Of a DNA stretch of 64,000 bases, positions 45,988-54,966 are shown piece by piece. The translations under genes were made by a program, and so were the position numbers. Position 1 is the stretch's first letter. Each line of letters begins with the position of its first letter. Origin of the DNA: an uncultured Helicobacter sp. (GTDB lineage Bacteria; Campylobacterota; Campylobacteria; Campylobacterales; Helicobacteraceae). The notes under the pieces are model-generated. The model saw only the letters and a list, made by a program, of their open reading frames with translations. It was not told where the DNA came from and ran no database searches. The stretch lies in the NCBI GenBank assembly GCA_944323645.1, contig CALUTE010000003.1:78612-142611 (forward strand), given 5' to 3'.

Positions 45988-46836
45988 TTATGATTTATTT
46001 TTTAGGTTTTTAGCCTTTTTGCCTTGTTCTGAATCTGGATACAACTTAATCAGTGTATCTAAAAACTTATTGTAATTTTCCATATCTTTAGAATACCTAA
46101 AAGACCAAGCGGTATGCCACAAAAGTATTGGCATATAACTAGCTTTATCATCTAACGCAACACTTTTTTTATACATACCAATAGCTTCTTTAAATCGACC
46201 TAGCTGATACTCAATCTCACCAAGCATATAGAGACACGAGGCATTTTTGTAGTTGTTTTGTACAAGCCATTCATAACGTTCTTTTGCCTCATCAAGCTTT
46301 TTATTTTGATAAAGTTTTTTTGCTTCTTCATGGATTTCTTTATTGCTAAGATTCTTGAATGTTTTTGGCTTATCAGTTTTTTTGGCTTTGCTAGTTTCTT
46401 TAGATTTAGATTCTGCTTTACCTAGCGCATTAAGCTCATTTAAAATATCTTGATTAAGCTTTGTCGTAAGTGCGGTTAGATCTTTTATTGTGGCATTGAG
46501 CTTTTCAATCTCACCACTCATTGTTGCAATAGTTTGATTCTGCATCTCAAGACTTGCTTGCAACGCTTGGATTTTAGTTTCTTGCTGGCTTGTTAAGTCT
46601 AATAAATTTTTGATTCGCAGAGCCTGCCCATCTAAAACGCTCTGTAACCCCTCTTGGGATTGTTCAAGCACTTGGATTCTTGTACTATAATCAATCGCTA
46701 GATTCTCAAGATTCTTACTGGCAGACTGAATGCTTTTAAGCTGTTTTTTTGTTGCGCCACTTTGTAGTTCAAAAGCAGAAGGCTCTGCTATAAGATATGT
46801 GCCAAACAAACACAAAAGCAAGATAAAACGCAACAA
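45988..46836 (-). CDS. cpoB: Tol-Pal associated coiled-coil/TPR protein (CpoB/YbgF-like)
   Basis: 282 residues. The signal peptide (cut after LIA), a long coiled coil (about 25-120), a Lys/Ser-rich linker (140-165) and C-terminal TPR repeats (about 165-280, A-K-K-L-Y-Q-N-K-K-L-D-E-A, L-G-E-I-E-Y-Q-L-G-R-F-K-E-A) match the CpoB layout. CpoB links peptidoglycan synthesis to Tol-Pal during constriction. The start is a TTG at 46836 with AGGAG ahead; no ATG would keep the signal peptide. It follows pal by 44 bases. Confidence 0.82.
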   Translation of the reverse strand: MLRFILLLCLFGTYLIAEPSAFELQSGATKKQLKSIQSASKNLENLAIDYSTRIQVLEQSQEGLQSVLDGQALRIKNLLDLTSQQETKIQALQASLEMQNQTIATMSGEIEKLNATIKDLTALTTKLNQDILNELNALGKAESKSKETSKAKKTDKPKTFKNLSNKEIHEEAKKLYQNKKLDEAKERYEWLVQNNYKNASCLYMLGEIEYQLGRFKEAIGMYKKSVALDDKASYMPILLWHTAWSFRYSKDMENYNKFLDTLIKLYPDSEQGKKAKNLKNKS

Positions 46837-46880
46837 AGCTCTACTCTCCTATACTCTTATCCACTTATTTTTGGGTATAA

Positions 46881-47387
46881 CTACTCTGCTAACCTAATAT
46901 CGGAGCGTCGATTTTTTTGGTAGCACTCTTTTGTTTTATCCGTACAAACTGGCTTGCTCTCGCCAAAACTCACAACACGAATGCCGTCTTTATTGATACC
47001 TTTTACCACAAGCGCCTCGCGTACCGCAATAGCACGTTTAGTACCAAGGGCATAGTTGTATTCATCTGTACCAAACTCATCAGTATTGCCCTCAATCACA
47101 ACCTGATAGTTCGCTCTAGAACTAATATTGCTAGCAGCTGCGTCTACAACTGACTGCATATCTTGACGAATATTGTATTTATCAAAATCAAAATACACAC
47201 TATTCACCGAATCAACTTCAATAGTACCGCCATTCCCAGATGAAGATGTATTATCTGAATCAACAGGTTTTGATGGCTGACTTTGCGATGAATCACCATC
47301 GCTACCAACATTAACTTTCTTGTCTGGACAACCTGTGAGCATAAAAAGTGCCGCAAAAACACTCAATACTATAGCTTTATTTGTCAT
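46881..47387 (-). CDS. pal: Peptidoglycan-associated lipoprotein Pal
   Basis: 168 residues. The lipobox L-T-G-C gives Cys20. A Ser/Gly-rich linker leads to an OmpA-like domain with Y-F-D-F-D-K-Y and the peptidoglycan-binding pattern G-N-T-D-E-F-G-T-D-E-Y-N and N-R-R-S-D-I-R. Pal ties the outer membrane to peptidoglycan. AAAGGAG precedes the ATG. tolB, the usual neighbour upstream, is not here; flhB comes next instead. Confidence 0.95.
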   Translation of the reverse strand: MTNKAIVLSVFAALFMLTGCPDKKVNVGSDGDSSQSQPSKPVDSDNTSSSGNGGTIEVDSVNSVYFDFDKYNIRQDMQSVVDAAASNISSRANYQVVIEGNTDEFGTDEYNYALGTKRAIAVREALVVKGINKDGIRVVSFGESKPVCTDKTKECYQKNRRSDIRLAE

Positions 47388-47415
47388 AGAAACTCCTTTT
47401 GTATGGTTGGTGCTG

Positions 47416-47421
47416 ATTATA
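47416..47421 (-). promoter_or_regulatory. Putative -10 box for the pal operon
   Basis: TATAAT on the minus strand, 28 bases before the pal ATG. It fits a start for pal-cpoB-slyD-lolA independent of any upstream tolB. Confidence 0.5.
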
Positions 47422-47501
47422 TCAAATATTTACAACTTTTTGTCTGTTTTCTAAGTATTGATTTGTATTGCATATATGTAGAATTCCAAATAAAACCACC
47501 A

Positions 47502-48584
47502 CTATTTTTGCCATTCAAAAGGTTGTTTGCCCTTAAGGAAGCGTAAGCGATTAACCTCAAGAAGTACCTTAATGATCGCTTCAAAAAACACAGGTGGAAT
47601 CTCTTGATCTAGTTCAGCATCTTTGTAAAGACTCCGCGCAAGTTTTGGATTCTCGATAATTTCAATTTCATTTTGGCGTGCAATATCTTTTATCCGAATT
47701 GCTAAATGATCAATACCTTTTGCCACAACTCTTGGAGCATTGTCTTTTTGCGGTTCAAATGCTATAGCTACGGCATAATGCGTAGGGTTTGTTACCACAA
47801 CTTTAGCATCAGGTACGGCACTCATCATACGACTCATAGCGTTTTTACGCATAATCTGCCGAATGCGCGCCTTGATTTCAGGATTTCCTTCGTGCTGAAT
47901 AAATTCATCTTTGACTTCTTGCTTACTCATACGCAATGTTTTGATATACTGCCTGCGTTTTAACAAGAAGTCTGCAAATGCCATAACAGCAAACACAAAA
48001 AGCATTGAGCCAATGAGAATCAAACATTTATCGCGCCACCAAAGCACCTGATGCATTAGCCCCAAATGAGCCACACCGGCAATATCGTGTAAAAACAAAA
48101 ATAATATCGCCCCACCAACCACAAGTGCCACTAACACTTTAAGCGTAATCATACCACCATCAACAAATTTTCTAACAGAAAAAACATTTTTTATACCATT
48201 GACAGGATTAATCTTACTAAACTTTGGTTTTATGGCTTTTATAGTGAGCAAGAAACCAAATTGCATAACATTGCCCATTATGCCCGCGACAACCAAAACC
48301 AAAAAAATTGGCAAAAGCATAATTCCAGCTGTGCTTACCAACATCCAAAACACATTGACAACATCATTTTTTGTAAAGTCCTCTTTAGGAAATGCAATAA
48401 TATACACATAGATATCGCGAATTTTCTCAAGCCAAAAAGGAAAAAGAAAAAATAACACCGCCAATCCCACGAACATAATAATAACTCCGCTGACTTCAGG
48501 GCTTTTGGCAACATTACCCTCTTGTTTAGCTTTTTCTAGTTTGTGTGCAGAGGGAGCTTCGGTTTTTTCTTGCTCATCTGCCAT
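47502..48584 (-). CDS. flhB: Flagellar export apparatus protein FlhB
   Basis: 360 residues. Four transmembrane helices (about 30-50, 80-110, 145-166 and 187-206) precede a cytoplasmic domain with the self-cleavage motif N-P-T-H at 266-269. FlhB switches substrate type from hook to filament. The N-terminus M-A-D-E-Q-E-K-T-E-A-P-S is typical, so I choose the ATG at 48584, two bases after the mqnE stop, rather than a TTG at 48593. Coupling to mqnE translation is likely since no ribosome binding site is obvious. Confidence 0.95.
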   Translation of the reverse strand: MADEQEKTEAPSAHKLEKAKQEGNVAKSPEVSGVIIMFVGLAVLFFLFPFWLEKIRDIYVYIIAFPKEDFTKNDVVNVFWMLVSTAGIMLLPIFLVLVVAGIMGNVMQFGFLLTIKAIKPKFSKINPVNGIKNVFSVRKFVDGGMITLKVLVALVVGGAILFLFLHDIAGVAHLGLMHQVLWWRDKCLILIGSMLFVFAVMAFADFLLKRRQYIKTLRMSKQEVKDEFIQHEGNPEIKARIRQIMRKNAMSRMMSAVPDAKVVVTNPTHYAVAIAFEPQKDNAPRVVAKGIDHLAIRIKDIARQNEIEIIENPKLARSLYKDAELDQEIPPVFFEAIIKVLLEVNRLRFLKGKQPFEWQK

Positions 48585-48586
48585 AG

Positions 48587-49669
48587 TTAGCAAACTCGCA
48601 ATTCATTATAGAGGCTATCACGTTCAATCGGTATAAATCCAGCATCTTTAATTTGTGTTATCATCATTTCTTGTGTCATACCTCGTTTTGACCTTGCTCC
48701 AGCAGCTGATTGTATGCTTTCATTTTCTATAGTCCCATCCATATCATCTGCACCAAACTCTTGCGCTACAAGTGCTAGATTCGCACCTAAAGTCGCCCAA
48801 TATGCCTTGATATGAGGAATATTTGCAAGCACAATACGAGCAATAGAAATAGTCTTTAAAATCTCTTGCCCACTTGGGCTTGTTTGAACATTGAGAAAAT
48901 TATTTTCTCGTTGGTACAAAAGTGGAATAAAGGCGTTGAATCCGCCATTTTTAGATTCTACAATATGTGTATCACACTGAGTGTGTGCCAACCTAAGCAT
49001 ATGATCAAGCCTATGAACCCTAGATTCTACGTGTCCAAATAGCATTGTGGCATTACTCATTTTGCCAATAGAATGCCAATAAGAATGGATTTCGAGCCAA
49101 CGTTTGGAGCTAACCTTACCAGAACAAATATGCCGACGTATTTTTTCATCAAATATTTCTGCACCACCACCAGGCATAGAATCCACACCCGCACACGCCA
49201 TATCTTCAAGAACTTTTTGATACCCAACACCAAACTTTCTATCTAAGTAATCCACTTCTGCAGCCGTCATTGCCTTAAGATGCATATCGGGTAATGCCTT
49301 TTTGACTTCAGAAAAACACTTCATATACCATTCATAAGAATAATTTGGACTATGAGCTGAGACAATATGCACTTCTTTTGCGCCTTTTTTGTAAGAAGCA
49401 ATCGCTTGCGCGATAATCTCATCAATCGTCATCTCATAGGGATTTGGGTTTTTTCTACTCGCAGAAAATGCACAAAACTTACACACATCTGCACAAATAT
49501 TGGTTGGGTTAATATGGCGATTCATATTAAAAAAAACTTTTTTACCATACTTTTGCTCACGAATCGCATTTGCCACTTCACCAAGCACAAAAATATCATA
49601 CTCATAAAGCTCTGCTAATTTATCTGCTTCAAATATATGTCCTTCTAATACTTGCTCTAATAAATCCAC
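48587..49669 (-). CDS. mqnE: Aminofutalosine synthase MqnE
   Basis: 360 residues. A radical-SAM enzyme with Cys59, Cys63 and Cys66 (C-A-D-V-C-K-F-C) and the family blocks H-I-N-P-T-N-I-C, A-E-V-D-Y-L and S-M-P-G-G-G-A-E-I. MqnE makes aminofutalosine in the futalosine route to menaquinone used by Helicobacter and Campylobacter. The start is a GTG at 49669 with AAGGAG five bases ahead. It is followed directly by flhB. Confidence 0.93.
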   Translation of the reverse strand: MDLLEQVLEGHIFEADKLAELYEYDIFVLGEVANAIREQKYGKKVFFNMNRHINPTNICADVCKFCAFSASRKNPNPYEMTIDEIIAQAIASYKKGAKEVHIVSAHSPNYSYEWYMKCFSEVKKALPDMHLKAMTAAEVDYLDRKFGVGYQKVLEDMACAGVDSMPGGGAEIFDEKIRRHICSGKVSSKRWLEIHSYWHSIGKMSNATMLFGHVESRVHRLDHMLRLAHTQCDTHIVESKNGGFNAFIPLLYQRENNFLNVQTSPSGQEILKTISIARIVLANIPHIKAYWATLGANLALVAQEFGADDMDGTIENESIQSAAGARSKRGMTQEMMITQIKDAGFIPIERDSLYNELRVC

Positions 49670-49685
49670 ACATACTCCTTAAATA

Positions 49686-50600
49686 CTACCATATTTGCAC
49701 TTCTGCCCGTGCTGTTTTATACAATGTCTCTGATGACCCTTCGATCTCATATTCTATCCCAAATCCATACTTGATATTCGCTATACCGCTTTTTTTGATT
49801 GTTACACTTTGATATGCATCATTTGTAACAGGAAGTGAGCCTATCATCACATTAGCACGAGGAGGAATCTTTTTGCTAAAACTCTGTTCTGATACCAAAT
49901 CTCCATCCATATACAATGCACCATAAACTACAGTTACAAACATATCTGTGAGGTTTGTTATAGTAACATTCACGCTCCCTGAACCCACTCGGAATGGCGA
50001 ACTTGTAACGCGAATTTCTTTGTTTTGCGCACTCATTCCAGGCACATTGACATTACCTAAAATATAGCGTGCAGGCGTATCGCCCTTGTTATTTTCAACA
50101 TCCATATCTGCTCCATAACTCATCAATAATGAGATCAATGTACTATTTCGCAAGGCAACAGCATAATGTAATGGTGTATTGCCACGAATTGAATCGCGTA
50201 TATTGGGGTTTGCTCCTTCTTTTAATAGAATCTGGGTAAATTTGACATTATTAAATTGAACGACTTTATGCAGTGCAGTTTCCCCGTGAGATATGGCATT
50301 TACATCAGCACCACGCCGCAATAGCAAATACAAAATCTCTGTATTGTTTTTGCGTGCTGCATCATAAAGTGGAGTGCTACCACGCAAGCGCGTATTGACA
50401 TTTGCGCCCAAATCTATACCCTTGCGCACTTCAGCATAGGTATTTGAAAACAACAAGCTATCATAGCGATTTGCCTCGCACATCAAAAAAAGCAAGCCAA
50501 CAAGCACTGCAACCCTGCTAGATATCACTATGCTTTTTTTATATATTCTGCAAAATACCAAAGAGGCAAGCAAAGTTTGTAATAAATGTCTTTGATTCAT
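49686..50600 (-). CDS. Ankyrin-repeat membrane-anchored protein
   Basis: 304 residues. A hydrophobic segment at about residues 24-41 should act as signal anchor. Four or five ankyrin repeats follow (about 50-180), seen as G-S-T-P-L-Y-D-A-A, G-E-T-A-L-H-K-V-V, G-N-T-P-L-H-Y-A-V and G-D-T-P-A-R-Y. The C-terminal 110 residues are strand-rich and may form a separate domain. Probably periplasmic and protein-binding. AAGGAG precedes the ATG; mqnE starts 16 bases after its stop. Partner unknown. Confidence 0.8.
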   Translation of the reverse strand: MNQRHLLQTLLASLVFCRIYKKSIVISSRVAVLVGLLFLMCEANRYDSLLFSNTYAEVRKGIDLGANVNTRLRGSTPLYDAARKNNTEILYLLLRRGADVNAISHGETALHKVVQFNNVKFTQILLKEGANPNIRDSIRGNTPLHYAVALRNSTLISLLMSYGADMDVENNKGDTPARYILGNVNVPGMSAQNKEIRVTSSPFRVGSGSVNVTITNLTDMFVTVVYGALYMDGDLVSEQSFSKKIPPRANVMIGSLPVTNDAYQSVTIKKSGIANIKYGFGIEYEIEGSSETLYKTARAEVQIW

Positions 50601-50609
50601 TCTTGCTCC

Positions 50610-51095
50610 TTACGAAAGATGTGTCTGTGCAAGTGCTTTGATCTTTTGATACACAACCTTAAAATCGGCGCCATATGTTCGACACTCGCTAATTGTTGTA
50701 AAAAAATTTGTATCTCCTATAAAACGCGGCACAAGATGTATATGCAGATGCTCTGGAATCCCAGCTCCACCTGCTACTTTAATGTTTGCTCCAATATTAA
50801 TCCCTTGTGCCCCAAATGCCTCAAGCATTACCGTGCTTTTTTGTGTGATAGCACTTATATGTGCCCATTCCAAAGCACTAAGATTGCTCGGAGAATCTAT
50901 ATGGCAATGTGGAATAAGCAAAATATGTCCAGGCGTGTAAGGGTAACGATTCATCACACCATAACAAATTTCATCACGATAAAAGACAAAGTTTTTTTCA
51001 TCATCCTTGATATGGAGTGCAATCTCACAAAATGGGCAACCCTCTATTTCTTGCTCAAAATATTTCGCACGCCAAGGCGCATAAATATGCTCCAT
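50610..51095 (-). CDS. HIT-family nucleotide hydrolase/transferase
   Basis: 161 residues. The histidine triad is H116-L-H118-I-H120 followed by L-V-P-R. A C20-x-x-C23 pair near the N-terminus with His residues nearby may bind zinc, as in related HIT proteins. Members hydrolyse nucleotidyl bonds such as AMP-X or diadenosine polyphosphates; the substrate here is unknown. The position after murF equals that of its H. pylori counterpart. Confidence 0.9.
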   Translation of the reverse strand: MEHIYAPWRAKYFEQEIEGCPFCEIALHIKDDEKNFVFYRDEICYGVMNRYPYTPGHILLIPHCHIDSPSNLSALEWAHISAITQKSTVMLEAFGAQGINIGANIKVAGGAGIPEHLHIHLVPRFIGDTNFFTTISECRTYGADFKVVYQKIKALAQTHLS

Positions 51096-51105
51096 TTTCT
51101 ATCCT

Positions 51106-52581
51106 TTAAATATAGCTTGGTGCATCATTAGCAAAATACACCAAGTCTCCGCTTCCAACCATACCTTTGAGTATGTTTTCAAGTTGATTTTTTTCCTTCA
51201 AAAGTACCTTTTGTGTTTTACACATATTATCTGCTAGCAATCTACTATTGCGATCGCCGGTGATAATTGCCAAATCAAACACCTCATCAATCGCCTTAGC
51301 AAGCCTAATATTAGACTCATCATCACACTCGATAATTCCAGGCGTAACGATAACCTTGCGCCCATCATATAAGCCACAAAGACGCACACCCTCTAACATT
51401 CCATTGATGTTGCCATTAAATCCATCATCAATAATCGTTTTACCATTTGAGACAGAAAGATTAAAGCGATGTGGAATAGGCGCTAGCTTCTTGACAAGTT
51501 TTTGGATAGTCTTTATCGACATTCCTAAATGAAGCGCTACCATTATAGCCACTGCAATATTATCCACGTTAAATCGCCCTAAAATATATGTTTCAAACTC
51601 AACCCACTCATTGTTAATAAAAATCTCAAAACGCGTATATTCAAGTGTAGCCTCTATATTACGAAGTTTTGGCGGATATACTTCCATAAGAGCTTTGGTT
51701 GCAGAATCTATATTTTCTGGAATTGTATTTTTTGCATAGACAAACACTTTTTCTAAGCGATTAGATTCTACTAGCTCAAATTTTGTGTTTGTAGTGGTTT
51801 CTAAAGTCTTAAAATACTCAATGTGTGCATTGCCTATCTCACCGATGATACCAATTTGGGGATTAAGCAGTGTAGCAAGCTCTTTAATATCTCCGGGCAT
51901 ACGCGCACCCGCTTCGACAATATAGACATCTGTTCCAAATTGTAACCCATCATTAATATCTGCCACAACACCTTTAAAAGTATTAACGCTTCTTGGCGTG
52001 AAATACGTACTAAACTGCCCTTCCACAATCTGAGCAAGAAAGTTTTTAATGCTTGTTTTACCAAAGCTTGCTGTTACCATAATAATTTTGAGATTATTCA
52101 TTATTGCAATTTTATCTCGAGCAAGCATAACAAAATTATGCATAAGCACTGCCTCATACGCCTCACAAATCACCATTCCAAACACAAAAGGCATAAACCA
52201 CAGCCAATATATTGAGGCAACATCAAACTTAATAAACAAAAATTCATTAAGCACAATAAAAATACCCATAATCGTGAAAAATCGCCAAACACGCCTTGTG
52301 AATACAACGCGCTTATCAAGCCGAAGTACCCAAAAAATCAGCATAGGTAAATACACAGCATACAAATATACATAAAAAATTATACGCCACTCAATCGCAA
52401 AACATACAAAAAAGACCATAATAGGCAGTATGAAATACCAAAAATGCCAAATTTTCTTATGATGTTTGGTAATAACGCGCCAAATATTATAGTTGTACCA
52501 CTGCAGCAAGGTAATGGAATAGTATGATATACCAAGTAAAAACAATGCGTGTGAAAAAAAATCCAAAATACTTAATACCAC
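51106..52581 (-). CDS. murF: UDP-MurNAc-tripeptide--D-Ala-D-Ala ligase with N-terminal membrane domain
   Basis: 491 residues. The ligase part has the ATP-binding loop T-A-S-F-G-K-T-S near 171, Y-I-V-E-A-G-A-R-M-P-G-D-I, G-N-A-H-I-E-Y and D-D-G-F-N-G-N near 395. The first 150 residues are hydrophobic, with four or five transmembrane helices in place of the usual UDP-binding domain; this form is also found in H. pylori. It adds D-Ala-D-Ala, made by Ddl from the same operon, to the peptidoglycan precursor. The start is a GTG at 52581 with AGGAG six bases ahead. Confidence 0.93.
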   Translation of the reverse strand: MVLSILDFFSHALFLLGISYYSITLLQWYNYNIWRVITKHHKKIWHFWYFILPIMVFFVCFAIEWRIIFYVYLYAVYLPMLIFWVLRLDKRVVFTRRVWRFFTIMGIFIVLNEFLFIKFDVASIYWLWFMPFVFGMVICEAYEAVLMHNFVMLARDKIAIMNNLKIIMVTASFGKTSIKNFLAQIVEGQFSTYFTPRSVNTFKGVVADINDGLQFGTDVYIVEAGARMPGDIKELATLLNPQIGIIGEIGNAHIEYFKTLETTTNTKFELVESNRLEKVFVYAKNTIPENIDSATKALMEVYPPKLRNIEATLEYTRFEIFINNEWVEFETYILGRFNVDNIAVAIMVALHLGMSIKTIQKLVKKLAPIPHRFNLSVSNGKTIIDDGFNGNINGMLEGVRLCGLYDGRKVIVTPGIIECDDESNIRLAKAIDEVFDLAIITGDRNSRLLADNMCKTQKVLLKEKNQLENILKGMVGSGDLVYFANDAPSYI

Positions 52582-52593
52582 ATTCCTCTCCTA

Positions 52594-53592
52594 TCACAAA
52601 ATCACAAAGGTTGTGTAATCTGCTTTTTCTTGTATAGGTGTTATACGCACCTCTTGCACTTCTGCTCTACTTGAACCCTTATGGAGTGCTTGGGTAAAGC
52701 GCGCAACCTTATCATCGCTGCCATAAGCATAAATCTCCACGCTACCATCTGCAAGATTCTGAACACTGCCTAAAATCCCATATTCTTGCGCAAGTGCCAA
52801 GGTAAATTTACGATACCCAACACCTTGTACCTTACCAAAAACCAATATATGCACATATTGTTCCTCTGTTGTATTATACATTGTTTCAATAATCCTCGCT
52901 TGTTGTAAAAAAAAATAATGATCCCCCTCAAGCGCAAAAAAGCGGCTATTTGGGATAAGACTGTGGATTTTCTGACCAGAATCTAAAGGTGTAGCCCGAT
53001 CTTGCCTACCCCAAAAAATACTCACTTTTTTTGTACTTTGAGCAAATATATCATAAAAATCCTCATTTACTACATATTTAAAGACCTCATACATAGTAGC
53101 ATTAAGTCCGTTTGCGTCTTTTGCACGCAAAAATGGAACCCTAATATGAAAGACTTTCATTATCTTAGCAAATAGAATCTTTAAGCGTATCAAAAGAGGC
53201 TTTTTACGAACAATCCCTGCCGAACTTAGCAGAATCACTTCTTGATTATGACAGAGCATAGCGACTTTCCCCCCAAAGCTATGCCCCACAATCACACAAT
53301 CCTTAACACCAAGCGAAGCAAGAAAGCTATCGAGAATCCTCGCATAATCTGCGCTATCTAGCACTTTTGTGCTCTGTATGCCCTGCTCTCCATAAGGGCT
53401 TTGTCCAAAGCCGGGCAAATCAATATAATAGTGTGTATAGTCCAAAAAACTCTCTTTAAACGCATTAAACATAAGCTCTTTGTTGCTTCCCCACCCGTGC
53501 AAAAACACCATATTTTTGGACATACCCGCATTATGCTTAAGATAGGCTAGCTTAAACACCACGCCCTCATAAACTACATCGCGAAGCGCCAT
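52594..53592 (-). CDS. Alpha/beta hydrolase fused to an acylphosphatase domain
   Basis: 332 residues. Residues 1-245 form an alpha/beta hydrolase: oxyanion-hole H-G-W-G near 32, nucleophile Ser105 in G-H-S-F-G-G, acid Asp198 in G-R-Q-D-R-A, and His225 in G-D-H-Y. Residues 247-332 (52594-52854) form a full acylphosphatase with F-G-K-V-Q-G-V-G-Y-R (Arg261) and Q-N-L-A-D-G-S-V-E (Asn279), the two catalytic residues. Its ATG overlaps the ddl stop (TAATG). H. pylori has the hydrolase alone at this site as far as I recall. Natural substrates of either half are unknown. Confidence 0.88.
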   Translation of the reverse strand: MALRDVVYEGVVFKLAYLKHNAGMSKNMVFLHGWGSNKELMFNAFKESFLDYTHYYIDLPGFGQSPYGEQGIQSTKVLDSADYARILDSFLASLGVKDCVIVGHSFGGKVAMLCHNQEVILLSSAGIVRKKPLLIRLKILFAKIMKVFHIRVPFLRAKDANGLNATMYEVFKYVVNEDFYDIFAQSTKKVSIFWGRQDRATPLDSGQKIHSLIPNSRFFALEGDHYFFLQQARIIETMYNTTEEQYVHILVFGKVQGVGYRKFTLALAQEYGILGSVQNLADGSVEIYAYGSDDKVARFTQALHKGSSRAEVQEVRITPIQEKADYTTFVIL

Positions 53593-54653
53593 TATTTGCC
53601 TTTAGCCTTGTGGATTGTGTCAATATAGTTGTAGCTGACTTTGATATATTGTGCTCGCGGCAGAGATTGCGCAACTTCTGCAAGATTACTTGCAAAATCT
53701 GCAAACAGATAGTTTGCCATACTACCCGGTATTGGATTAATCTCATTAAGATAAACTTTTTTATCGATAACAAAAAAATCACAGCGTATCAATGCGCCTT
53801 CAAACATCGCGCCATAGATTTTGCGAAATGCTTCTTGTAGTTTGGATTCTAAAGCCTTAGTAATGTCTGCTTTACTCGCAGCCTGTGTGCGTGAAAAGTC
53901 TAAATACTTATCATCAAAACTAAGAAAGTTGCTTTTTTTTGGCTCTTCTACCATAGAAAACACTATTTCTCCTTGGGCATTTTTATAACCAGCAAGATTA
54001 TATTCTTTCACGCCTTGATGAAAAGGCTCGATCAACACCTCATTATCATATGCAAATGCAGAATCCAATGCATATTCTAGATCTTCTTGCCTCTCCACTA
54101 TGCCAATGCCTATGGAGCTTCCTGAAGTAGCGGGCTTGATGATAAAAGGGTAGTCGATACCAGGGGTAATCGTATCACCTTTGCGGTAGTGCTCATAGGG
54201 CAATACATTAACCCCCAATGCTTTTGCATAGATTTTTGTCAAAATCTTATTATAGCTTAGCACACAAGCCTGCGTTCTCGGAGCGATAAAAGGGATTTTA
54301 TAAAACTCTAGCAAACTAGAGATTTTTCCATCTTCACCATCGCCACCATGCACTACGCTAAGCAACACACCAAGATCACTTACAAGCTTTGTTGAACCAA
54401 ACAATGTCCGCGTAGCAAACCCGCCAAGCACACACTCTAACTCCTTGCATCGCTTATATGCCAAAGAAGTAAAAGTTTTTGTCTGCATTTGCTCGCTAGG
54501 AATCAAATAAAACCGATGTGCAGAATCCAAAAAAATAAAATGTGCAATCTGCTTTGTAAGGACCTTTTTTAGGCTGATTGCACTCACGATACTAATCTCG
54601 TGCTCAAAGCTCGATCCGCCAAAAAGAATGCTGATTTTCATCTCTTGTGCCAC
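53592..54653 (-). CDS. ddl: D-alanine--D-alanine ligase
   Basis: 353 residues from a GTG at 54653, which has AAAGGAG five bases ahead; an ATG at 54641 is the alternative. Motifs: L-F-G-G-S-S-F-E-H-E-I-S near the start, V-H-G-G-D-G-E-D-G-K-I-S, K-P-A-T-S-G-S-S-I-G-I, and N-E-I-N-P-I-P-G-S near the end for Mg binding. It makes the D-Ala-D-Ala dipeptide that MurF uses. First gene of the ddl-hydrolase-murF-HIT operon. Confidence 0.95.
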   Translation of the reverse strand: MAQEMKISILFGGSSFEHEISIVSAISLKKVLTKQIAHFIFLDSAHRFYLIPSEQMQTKTFTSLAYKRCKELECVLGGFATRTLFGSTKLVSDLGVLLSVVHGGDGEDGKISSLLEFYKIPFIAPRTQACVLSYNKILTKIYAKALGVNVLPYEHYRKGDTITPGIDYPFIIKPATSGSSIGIGIVERQEDLEYALDSAFAYDNEVLIEPFHQGVKEYNLAGYKNAQGEIVFSMVEEPKKSNFLSFDDKYLDFSRTQAASKADITKALESKLQEAFRKIYGAMFEGALIRCDFFVIDKKVYLNEINPIPGSMANYLFADFASNLAEVAQSLPRAQYIKVSYNYIDTIHKAKGK

Positions 54654-54920
54654 ACGTACTCCTTTGTTTTGGCGCTTACTCTTCAATAAAAGTGAAAGTA
54701 TAGCCAAAAATCTATAAGCCTAGCTAAAATCCTGCACCCCAAAGTGTGTGGCAATGTCATTCTGAATGTGGCAAATGAAAAATCTAGAATTCTGTGTTGT
54801 TAGATTCTTCACCTTACAAACAAAGCTTAAAACAACATTGTGATAGCCTAGATTCTATTATAGAGACGCGGACGAAATATTTTTAGAATCTTAGATTCTG
54901 CATTTAAGGAAGCTTTAATT

Positions 54921-54930
54921 GGGGGGGGGG
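54921..54930. repeat. Homopolymeric G10 tract upstream of an outer-membrane protein gene
   Basis: Ten consecutive G residues on the plus strand, 36 bases before the ATG at 54967, in a window where runs of G above five are otherwise absent. The position is outside the coding frame, so length change would alter promoter spacing or mRNA leader, not the protein. Such tracts are classic contingency loci in Helicobacter and Campylobacter. Confidence 0.9.
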
Positions 54931-54966
54931 CTAGAATTAACCTTTATTTCATAAACAAGGTAAAAA

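Noticed and set aside
52907..52915. A9 run inside the hydrolase-acylphosphatase gene as a phase-variation site
   Set aside because: It encodes a normal His-Tyr-Phe-Phe-Leu stretch in an intact gene; a run of nine A/T is not rare enough here to claim switching.
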